Shown one piece after another: positions 1 to 5,448 of a DNA stretch of 8,475 bases (positions within the stretch are counted from its first letter, which is position 1; each line of letters begins with the position of its first letter). Source of the stretch: Syntrophomonadaceae bacterium (GTDB lineage: Bacteria; Bacillota; Dethiobacteria; DTU022). The stretch is taken from positions 1 to 8,475 of the forward strand of contig PWEB01000101.1 in the NCBI GenBank assembly GCA_003553305.1. The letters run 5' to 3'. The notes below the pieces were generated by a model. The model ran no database searches, had not been told where the DNA came from, and saw only the letters and a list, made by a program, of their open reading frames with translations. A program made the translations under genes and the position numbers.

Positions 1-256
1 CCGCCGCAAAAATCCACGTTAAAAGCATGCACCCATAATATGCGATAACTTCTTGCTATAGTTTTGAAATTACCATACCGTACTAATAATATTGGCAGGG
101 GTCATATTTTCAATTAATATTCACCGGGCCCAGCCAAAACCAAACATCCACAAAGTTAGCCGAGCACTTTTTATAGAAAGAAAAAGCTGGTAACAGGTGC
201 TTGCTTCCTTATGGTGACCAAACTGCCCAGGGTCAATGACATCAGATACCCTCTAA
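1..256. other. Non-coding or unresolved stretch at the left end
   Basis: AT-rich sequence with no supported gene on either strand. The longest readings are a 23-codon minus-strand frame (242-171) and short stop-broken frames. Two small odd-centred dyads, TGGTGACCA (212-220) and GTCAATGAC (232-240), lie close to the 25-bp palindrome, but they are too short to call. No upstream gene end is visible. Confidence 0.4.
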
Positions 257-281
257 TTAGAATATTGATACAATATTCTAA
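257..281. promoter_or_regulatory. Perfect 25-bp palindrome, probable regulator binding site
   Basis: Arm TTAGAATATTG (257-267), spacer ATA, then the exact reverse complement CAATATTCTAA (271-281). The centre lies about 38 bp upstream of the -35 box at 307, that is roughly -74 from the likely transcription start, a position typical of an activator or a distal operator. No T-run follows, so a terminator is unlikely. The core ATTG-ATA-CAAT fits the general T-N11-A style of LysR-type sites, but the regulator family is an inference and no regulator gene lies in the window. Confidence 0.6.
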
Positions 282-306
282 ATTCGCTGTAATTCTTAAG
301 ACATCC

Positions 307-335
307 TTGACTTCATTAGCCACAAAATGTAATAT
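307..335 (+). promoter_or_regulatory. Sigma-A-type promoter of the ABC importer operon
   Basis: The -35 box TTGACT (307-312) is followed by a 17-bp spacer and the -10 box TAATAT (330-335). An overlapping perfect TATAAT sits at 333-338, but with a 20-bp spacer. Transcription should start near 342-345, leaving a leader of about 55 nt before the first permease. This is the best promoter match in the window and agrees with the operon layout. Confidence 0.7.
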
Positions 336-344
336 AATTAGGAA

Positions 345-362
345 ATCATAAGAAAATATGAT
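345..362. promoter_or_regulatory. Dyad ATCATA-N6-TATGAT at the predicted transcription start
   Basis: Perfect 6-bp inverted arms (345-350 and 357-362) separated by AGAAAA. The dyad lies immediately downstream of the -10 box, where a repressor would block initiation. If transcribed, it would instead form a weak hairpin at the 5' end of the mRNA. The arms are short and AT-rich, so chance occurrence is possible. Confidence 0.3.
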
Positions 363-398
363 CAGTTTTACTCTTTATTCAGGTGGGAGGATTAATTA

Positions 399-1097
399 AT
401 GGCCCCTTTGAGTGTCGCCCTCTCCTGGTTCGCATACTTTTACGAGGAATACCTTGGCTTCGTCCAGTTTATTATCCGCCGCTGGGATCGGGTGATAGAA
501 TACACATTTAACCACTTTTCCCTGGTGCTTACAGTAATGTTTTTCTCTCTCATATTATGGATTTCGGTCGGCCTGATTATCAGCCGTTACGAAAAACTGG
601 CCAGCACGGCTTTCGGTATTGGTAATATCCTCTTTGTCATTCCAAGTATCTCAGTATTTGGTATATTCATTACCATCCCCATGCTTGGTCTGGGCAGGAC
701 TTCTGCAGCCCTGGCCCTTATTTTATACGCCATGATGCCTATGGTCCGCAACGTATACCGGGGTATAAAGTCGGTGGAGTGGCCGATCATAGATGCCGCG
801 CGGGGGATGGGTATGTCCGCAAGGCAAATTCTCTTCCAGATCCAGATCCCCATTGCCTGGCCTATAATTTTTGCAGGTATCCGGGTAACAGTCGTTATGA
901 TTACCGGTATAGCCACGGTAGCAACCTTTATCGGCGAAAGAAATCTGGGCAGATTTATTCATCACGGTATCGCCCGGGAAAGTGCAGATATGATTATCGC
1001 CGGAGCAGTTATCGTCTCTGTCATTGCTATCCTGCTTGACTACGGTTTGGGCAAGATCGAATATAAGATCACTTCTCCGGGATTGAGAAGAGAGTAA
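399..1097 (+). CDS. Quaternary-amine ABC importer, permease subunit (OpuCB/YehW-like)
   Basis: Inner-membrane permease of a glycine betaine/choline/carnitine-type importer, 232 aa, within the normal size for this family. Several hydrophobic segments are visible (about 42-62, 72-95, 101-117, 153-178, 197-215). The ATPase-docking EAA loop is clear at about 132-151: DAARGMGMSARQ followed by IPIAWP. The ATG is preceded by GGGAGG at 385-390 with an 8-nt spacer. The N-terminus has about 20 residues before the region that usually starts these proteins. The segment after the EAA loop (ATFIGERNLGRFIHHG) departs from the glycine-rich sequence seen in the partner permease, so the two subunits are not interchangeable copies. 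It is the first gene of the operon, 30 bp before the ATPase. Substrate identity is inferred from family only. Confidence 0.9.
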   Translation: MAPLSVALSWFAYFYEEYLGFVQFIIRRWDRVIEYTFNHFSLVLTVMFFSLILWISVGLIISRYEKLASTAFGIGNILFVIPSISVFGIFITIPMLGLGRTSAALALILYAMMPMVRNVYRGIKSVEWPIIDAARGMGMSARQILFQIQIPIAWPIIFAGIRVTVVMITGIATVATFIGERNLGRFIHHGIARESADMIIAGAVIVSVIAILLDYGLGKIEYKITSPGLRRE

Positions 1098-1111
1098 GTA
1101 TAGCCATCTTT

Positions 1112-1119
1112 AAGGAGGT
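1112..1119 (+). promoter_or_regulatory. Ribosome binding site fixing the TTG start of the ATPase gene
   Basis: AAGGAGGT stands 8 nt before TTG at 1128. No in-frame ATG occurs until codon 48, which lies beyond the Walker A motif, so this site decides the start. Confidence 0.85.
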
Positions 1120-1127
1120 CAGAAACC

Positions 1128-2102
1128 TTGATCGTATTAGATAAAGTAGACAAGGTTTTCCCCGGTTCAACCATACCTGCTGTAAAACAGGTCAGTTTTC
1201 AGATTGACGAAGGAAATATTTGTGTTTTTGTAGGCCCTTCCGGGTGCGGCAAAACCACAATTCTGCGCATGATAAACAGGTTAGTGGAGCCAACCGGCGG
1301 TGAGATCTATATCAAGGGTAAGAAAGTGAGCGACAAGGAAGTTAATCCTGATGAACTGCGCCGCGAAATCGGTTATGTCATCCAGCAAATTGGCCTGATG
1401 CCTCACCGAACCGTAGAACAAAACGTGGCTTTAGTTCCCCGTCTGCTTAAATGGCCTGAAGAAAAAATAAACCCTCGGGTAAAAGAACTTTTGGAAACAG
1501 TCGGGCTGGATGCCGAAGAGGTCTTGAAAAAGTATCCTTACCAGCTAAGCGGTGGTATGATGCAGAGGGTCGGGGTAGCCCGGGCTTTAGCTGCTGACCC
1601 TCCGATCATGTTAATGGACGAACCCTTCGGGGCAGTGGACCCCATTGTGCGGGGACGTCTTCAAGATGAATTCTTAAGACTGCAAAAAGAATTGAAAAAA
1701 ACAATCTGTTTTGTTACCCACGACATAAACGAAGCAATTAAGATGGGCGATCATATCGTTATTATGAACAAGGGTGCGCTGGTCCAACATGGCACACCTA
1801 TGGAGATATTGTCCAATCCTGCCAATGACTTTGTAAAAGATTTGATCGGGACAGAACGTGAAATCAAGCTGTTGGAACTGACCAAATCCGAAGAGCTGGT
1901 CACCCGGACCAGGGATATGCCGGAGCGGATCATAGAAAAGGACTGTTTTATCCTGGCCATTGACCCGGTTCAAAGGGCCCTGGAAACCATGATGAAAAAG
2001 AATTCTGACGTGGTAGGAGTCCGTGATGGAACAGAAATAATTGGAACCATCAGCTGGGAAGATATTAAAAGGCATATCAATATGATTAGTGGTGATGACT
2101 GA
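1128..2102 (+). CDS. opuCA: Quaternary-amine ABC importer, ATP-binding subunit with shortened CBS region
   Basis: Cytoplasmic ATPase that powers uptake by the flanking permeases, 324 aa. Visible motifs: Walker [10 protein letters not shown] (36-44), Q-loop around QQIGLMPH (86-93), signature LSGGMMQR (140-147), Walker B IMLMDEP (160-166) with catalytic Glu165, and the H-loop His198 in FVTHD. The family usually has LSGGQQQR, so the Met-Met is a variant. After about residue 240 there is one CBS-like half (about 280-318, [15 protein letters not shown]...[11 protein letters not shown]). Bacillus OpuCA is about 380 aa with two CBS repeats, so the regulatory tail here is cut down. The start is TTG with a strong ribosome binding site. 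The stop TGA (2100-2102) overlaps the next ATG (2102) as TGATG, implying translational coupling. The symbol reflects family resemblance. Confidence 0.93.
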   Translation: MIVLDKVDKVFPGSTIPAVKQVSFQIDEGNICVFVGPSGCGKTTILRMINRLVEPTGGEIYIKGKKVSDKEVNPDELRREIGYVIQQIGLMPHRTVEQNVALVPRLLKWPEEKINPRVKELLETVGLDAEEVLKKYPYQLSGGMMQRVGVARALAADPPIMLMDEPFGAVDPIVRGRLQDEFLRLQKELKKTICFVTHDINEAIKMGDHIVIMNKGALVQHGTPMEILSNPANDFVKDLIGTEREIKLLELTKSEELVTRTRDMPERIIEKDCFILAIDPVQRALETMMKKNSDVVGVRDGTEIIGTISWEDIKRHINMISGDD

Positions 2103-2749
2103 TGGATTTTGAAATGGAAAGGTTCATGACTGCCTTGCTGGATCGATCGCCACCGCATGCTTTAGAACACCTCCAACTGGTCCTAATTCCTGTGGTTATA
2201 GCTTTTTTAATTGCCTTCACTGCAGCGATGCTTTTAACCCGCGAGCGATATGTCAAGTACACCGACCGGGTTATGACAATATTTAATATTGGACAGACTA
2301 TTCCGCCCCTGGCTGTGATAGCTGTTTTCTTCCCTTTTCTGGGATTGGGCCGCGAGCCGGCTCTTTTTGCCCTGACCATATATGCCCTGCTTCCCATTGC
2401 CAGGAATACCCTGGCCGGATTAAAAGGTGTTCCCGGTGATGTAAAGGAAGCAGCCCGGGGAATGGGCATGACTGAGTGGGAAATGCTCTTCAAAGTAGAA
2501 ATACCTTTAAGCATGCCTGTGGTTATGGCCGGAATAAAGATTTCTGTAGTCCTCACCTCCGGAACAGCAGCCCTGGGCGCCCTGGTAGGTGGGGGAGGCA
2601 TGGGAGCGGTTATTTTTGCCGGTATTGATTTTTTCAGGGCTGAACTGATTATAGCAGGAACCATTATAATTGGTGTAATCGCAATTACTTTAGATCGGCT
2701 CCTGACTGTAATTGATAATATACTTACTCCTCAGCATATGAAAGTTTAG
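2102..2749 (+). CDS. Quaternary-amine ABC importer, second permease subunit
   Basis: Second inner-membrane permease, 215 aa, typical OpuCB/OpuCD/YehY size. Hydrophobic segments lie at about 25-46, 58-80, 86-103, 138-162 and 182-205. The EAA loop at about 116-135 (EAARGMGMTEWEMLFKVEIPLS) is canonical, and the glycine-rich stretch GALVGGGGMGAVIF (159-172) matches the family pattern. The start overlaps the ATPase stop by one base, and no separate strong ribosome binding site is needed. It should form a heterodimer with the first permease, sandwiching the solute path. A 94-bp gap separates it from the binding-protein gene, the largest spacing within the operon. Confidence 0.92.
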   Translation: MDFEMERFMTALLDRSPPHALEHLQLVLIPVVIAFLIAFTAAMLLTRERYVKYTDRVMTIFNIGQTIPPLAVIAVFFPFLGLGREPALFALTIYALLPIARNTLAGLKGVPGDVKEAARGMGMTEWEMLFKVEIPLSMPVVMAGIKISVVLTSGTAALGALVGGGGMGAVIFAGIDFFRAELIIAGTIIIGVIAITLDRLLTVIDNILTPQHMKV

Positions 2750-2758
2750 TTTTAAATA

Positions 2759-2813
2759 ATGCCAAAGGGAGGTGATAGAGGATTTAATAAAATTTTTAAA
2801 GCTTAGCGGATAA
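2759..2813 (+). promoter_or_regulatory. Orphan Shine-Dalgarno with overlapping mini-ORFs before the binding-protein gene
   Basis: AAAGGGAGGTGAT (2764-2776) includes nine contiguous bases, GGAGGTGAT, that pair with the 16S rRNA 3' end, but no standard start codon lies 5-12 nt downstream. Two tiny frames overlap it: ATG at 2759 (15 aa, stop 2804-2806) and GTG at 2772 (13 aa, stop 2811-2813). Neither has its own upstream ribosome binding site. The site could stabilise the downstream mRNA, as the STAB-SD of Bacillus cry genes does, or be the remnant of a leader peptide. The function is an inference. Confidence 0.45.
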
Positions 2814-2843
2814 TTATTTTTACTAAAACAAGGGGGTAATATT

Positions 2844-3794
2844 TTGAAGAGATTCATGAAAATTAGCGCGCTGGTTTTGATCATCGGATTGCTGGCTTTG
2901 TCGATGATCGGCTGCGATCCTGAAGAAGATGTAGTTGAGGAGGATGTAGAAAGAGGCACGGTGGTAGTAAGCTCTAAGACTTTTCCTGAAGCGCTTACCC
3001 AGGGGTGGCTGACCTACTATCTGCTGGAAGAGCGGGGCTATGATGTAGTAAACGAAATAGGCCTTGGTGAAGTAGCAGTGATTCGTCCTGCCCTGGAAGC
3101 CGGAGAGATCGATCTATACTGGGAATACACCGGAACAGGCCTGATGAACGTGATGGGCTATGAAGGTGACGAGCTTCCGGAAGGTGAAGAAGAAACCTAC
3201 CAGACCATTCGCGACTTCGACTTAGAAGAGAACAATATCGTCTGGTTAGACTATGCTCCAGCCAACAATACCTTCGTCCTCTTTGTAACTGAAGAGACCC
3301 AGCAGGAATATGGCTGGGAAACCTTGTCTGACTTAGCAGAGTACGCCAGGGAAGAAGGTGACGGTGAATACGGAAGCATTGCTACTCCTGCTGAATGGGT
3401 AGAACGGGATGACGGCATGGTTCCTTTCCAAAACCATTACGGTTTTGAATTTGCTGATGTGGTAGAAATTGAACTGGGCCTGGCTTACAGGGCAGTTGAA
3501 CAGGGCGAAGCATTAATCGGGGTCGGAGATGCCACAGAAGGCAGAATCGTCCAATACAACCTGCAAATTCTCGAAGATGATGAAGAATTCTTCCCCGCCT
3601 ACAACGCAGCACCTACTGTACGCCAGGAAGTTTTAGAAGCCAATCCCCATCTCGAGGATGACTTAAGAGAAATATCATCCCGCCTGGATATTGAAACCCA
3701 AACCAAACTTAACTTAAAAACAGCTATAGATGAAGAAGATCCTGAAGATGTAGCCTGGGATTTCCTGGTTGAAGAAGGCTTAATTGAAGAATAA
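2844..3794 (+). CDS. opuCC: Quaternary-amine ABC importer, substrate-binding lipoprotein (OpuCC/OsmF-like)
   Basis: Captures the osmolyte outside the membrane and delivers it to the permeases, 316 aa. A signal peptide with Lys/Arg at 2-6 and a hydrophobic core 8-22 ends in a lipobox-like MIGC with Cys24 as the lipid anchor. Family hallmarks in order: SSKTFPEALTQGWL (43-56), GEIDLYWEYTGTGL (87-100), ANNTFVLFVTEE (140-151), VGDATEGRIVQYNLQILEDD (227-246) and FFPAYNAAP (249-257). Aromatic residues Tyr92, Trp93 and Tyr95 are candidates for cation-pi contacts. The TTG start lies 7 nt after AGGGGG; an in-frame ATG at 2856 is too far from it but would also leave a workable signal. The mature protein is strikingly acidic, about 76 Asp+Glu versus 14 Lys+Arg with only three Lys, as in secreted proteins of salt-adapted organisms. 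The exact ligand cannot be read. Confidence 0.92.
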   Translation: MKRFMKISALVLIIGLLALSMIGCDPEEDVVEEDVERGTVVVSSKTFPEALTQGWLTYYLLEERGYDVVNEIGLGEVAVIRPALEAGEIDLYWEYTGTGLMNVMGYEGDELPEGEEETYQTIRDFDLEENNIVWLDYAPANNTFVLFVTEETQQEYGWETLSDLAEYAREEGDGEYGSIATPAEWVERDDGMVPFQNHYGFEFADVVEIELGLAYRAVEQGEALIGVGDATEGRIVQYNLQILEDDEEFFPAYNAAPTVRQEVLEANPHLEDDLREISSRLDIETQTKLNLKTAIDEEDPEDVAWDFLVEEGLIEE

Positions 3795-3818
3795 ACCACT
3801 TTAGGATACAGGCGATTT

Positions 3819-3854
3819 AAAAGGGCTGCCCTTTGCTAGAAGGGGGGCCCTTTT
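3819..3854. terminator. Bidirectional terminator between convergent genes
   Basis: Arms AAAAGGGC (3819-3826) and GCCCTTTT (3847-3854) pair perfectly. Within the loop CCCTT (3829-3833) pairs with AAGGG (3840-3844), separated from the outer stem by a 2x2 internal loop. A competing small hairpin AAAGGG-CTG-CCCTTT (3820-3834) is also possible. The T-tracts are the stem ends themselves, so the element can stop both the plus-strand ABC operon and the minus-strand MFS gene. Its right part (3836-3854) encodes the last MFS codons. Confidence 0.75.
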
Positions 3855-5110
3855 CTCGATCTATCCTCTTTGTGCAAAAGTGCCGCAGTTAAAGCGATAG
3901 CGGAAAACAGAAAACAAACCAGGAAGCCAAGCCGGTATGCATAAACCGGATAAATCCGGGCTCCGTCGACAACCAGGCCTTCCCAACCCAGGTCAAGCAC
4001 AAAACCAAATAGTGGTTGTAGAATAGCCAGACCAAGAAAAACTCCCAGGTTAACTGCTGCCGTAACAGAACCGGTGTAACCGGGAGGACTGACTTCCCGG
4101 GCCATCGGAAAACTCAGCACTGTAGAAGCAGCGCTAACGCCTAAGAATACGCTTAACACATAAAGTAGCCCAAGAGGAAGAATTCCACCGGGCCAGGCCG
4201 CAAGAAATAACCAGAAGAGCGCACAGCTTGAAACCAAAATTATCGCTGGAATTTTTCTAGAACCAAGCCGGTCAGAGAAAAACCCAGCTGCAGGAGCAGC
4301 AACCATGTAACCCAGATAAGTAATAATCATGAAAGTGGAGGCCTGCTCTACAGCGATGCCATAAACATGGACCAGGTAAGATACTCCCCAGGTCCCTGAA
4401 AAAACAATAAACCCTCCATAGGTTCCAACGTTGATCAGAAAAGGGATCCACAGGCAGCGGTTTGATAGTACTCTCACCGCTATATCAAGTGAAAATGTTT
4501 GTTCACTTTCTGAAGATTCACCTGGTGATGCTGACCTGTCTGGCTTAAGACTATTATATGCCGGACGATTGCGCACCACTAACCAGCATAAAAGTGCAGC
4601 CAATACCGTTGCCAGACCGACATAAATAAATGATGGACGCCAACCGACTAGCTGCACCGATAGAGCAAGAGGAGTTGCTCCAAGCAGGGCTCCGGTTCCA
4701 CTGACCAGAAGGGCTAACCCGGACATAGTTGCAAATTCTGCACTGCGAAACCAGGAAGCCTGAAATTTGAAAATATTAATTAGAACAACCGACCCTCCAA
4801 AACCAATCAGCAACCGACCCAGAAAAACCAGGCCTGCATTAGTGGCCAGCCCAATACAGATTGATCCACCAGCCATGGCCAGGCCTGTTAAAAGAGCTAT
4901 CCGCCTGGGTCCAAGACGATCCACCAGCACCCCGCCGGGGATCTGCATTACTACATACATATAGGTATATGCTGCAGCCAGATTACCCAGGCCTGCTCCG
5001 GTCAAACTAAATTCAGCTGTCAGCAAATCCGCAACAACATTAAAAGAAACCCGGTGGAAAGAGGTGATCAAGTGCAATGATACAAGCAATAACCACATCG
5101 ACCAGCGCAA
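3836..5110 (-). CDS. Major facilitator superfamily (MFS) transporter
   Basis: Twelve-helix secondary carrier in the cytoplasmic membrane, 424 aa from the TTG at 5110, normal for MFS. The loop 2-3 motif A appears as GGVLVDRLGPRR (59-70) and its second-half copy as GFFSDRLGSRK (276-286). A hydrophilic central loop spans about 181-212. The segment FHRVSFNVVADLL...FSLTGAGLGNLAAAYTY resembles sugar-phosphate/anion and oxalate/formate-type MFS carriers, but the substrate is unknown. The start is uncertain: TTG 5110 has no good ribosome binding site. The frame stays open to CTG at 5161, which has GAGGTG 7 nt upstream and would add 17 mostly hydrophilic residues (KKPGGIKNFEDSTGQR), a normal MFS leader. 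The gene faces the ABC operon and diverges from the amidohydrolase cluster, whose substrate or product it might carry. Confidence 0.9.
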   Translation of the reverse strand: MRWSMWLLLVSLHLITSFHRVSFNVVADLLTAEFSLTGAGLGNLAAAYTYMYVVMQIPGGVLVDRLGPRRIALLTGLAMAGGSICIGLATNAGLVFLGRLLIGFGGSVVLINIFKFQASWFRSAEFATMSGLALLVSGTGALLGATPLALSVQLVGWRPSFIYVGLATVLAALLCWLVVRNRPAYNSLKPDRSASPGESSESEQTFSLDIAVRVLSNRCLWIPFLINVGTYGGFIVFSGTWGVSYLVHVYGIAVEQASTFMIITYLGYMVAAPAAGFFSDRLGSRKIPAIILVSSCALFWLFLAAWPGGILPLGLLYVLSVFLGVSAASTVLSFPMAREVSPPGYTGSVTAAVNLGVFLGLAILQPLFGFVLDLGWEGLVVDGARIYPVYAYRLGFLVCFLFSAIALTAALLHKEDRSRKGPPF

Positions 5111-5162
5111 CCGCTGACCGGTGCTATCTTCAAAGTTTTTTATTCCTCCAGGCTTTTTCAGC

Positions 5163-5303
5163 TTATTTCACCTCAAATTCATTTGCTAATATCATTAACC
5201 CGCCAATTAGAAAGAATCCGATCAGGCAGCTCCCCCAGGAAATCTCCAAAAGAAGCCTCGGCAAGTCGTTTTCAAAAAAGGGGCCAACCCGGATTAAAGG
5301 CAA
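5163..5303 (-). CDS. Possible small one-helix membrane protein upstream of the MFS gene
   Basis: A 46-codon frame from TTG 5303 to TAA 5163-5165. It contains a hydrophobic stretch of about 20 residues (SCLIGFFLIGGLMILANEF) after an acidic/leucine-rich segment (ENDLPRLLLEIS), a sensible membrane-protein layout. Its stop lies one base before the candidate CTG start of the MFS gene, and its last codons overlap the GAGGTG that would serve that start, as in a coupled operon. Its own TTG has only a weak GGGG 10 nt upstream. An upstream minus-strand frame (5409-5272) reads as plausible protein (VIQVRATTTGDIELGHKLIAF) and would join it through a one-base shift at the six-T run at 5275-5280, so this may be the end of a frameshifted gene. 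The family is not recognised. Confidence 0.3.
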   Translation of the reverse strand: MPLIRVGPFFENDLPRLLLEISWGSCLIGFFLIGGLMILANEFEVK

Positions 5304-5448
5304 TTAGCTTGTGCCCCAGCTCAATGTCGCCGGTTGTGGTTGCTCTTACCTGAATAACTTTAGCTTTTTCTGTAGTTTGATGATAACATATATGTAAGGT
5401 GGAGTACAGTTATTAAATATGAAGCTAAAAGAAGGAGGCGATTAACAA
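5304..5448 (+). other. Upstream region of the amidohydrolase cluster
   Basis: This stretch must contain the promoter of the plus-strand cluster, but no convincing -35/-10 pair with a 16-18 bp spacer was found. TTGATG (5377-5382) has only TACAGT (5405-5410) behind it, at 22 bp. A clear ribosome binding site AAGGAGG (5432-5438) stands 10 nt before ATG 5449. No riboswitch or terminator fold was recognised. On the minus strand the region may hold the upstream part of a broken gene. Confidence 0.4.

Noticed and set aside
171..242. 23-codon minus-strand frame (ATG 242, TAA 171) with AGAGGG upstream
   Set aside because: It is too short, shows no recognisable composition or family, and has no neighbour it could serve; chance is the simplest explanation.
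343..398. Possible riboswitch in the leader of the importer operon, such as the c-di-AMP ydaO type
   Set aside because: The leader is only about 55 nt, and none of the conserved ydaO sequence blocks is visible there or in 1-398.
1674..2664. Long minus-strand frames opposite the ATPase and second permease genes
   Set aside because: They are fully covered by well-supported plus-strand genes with complete family motifs; the antisense translations show no domain.
5077..5307. 76-codon plus-strand frame running out of the MFS gene
   Set aside because: It begins inside the MFS gene on the opposite strand, has no ribosome binding site, and its proline/arginine-rich stretch looks like the shadow of a hydrophobic minus-strand segment.
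5377..5410. Promoter TTGATG...TACAGT for the amidohydrolase
   Set aside because: The spacer is 22 bp, too long for a normal sigma-A promoter, and no alternative pairing is convincing.
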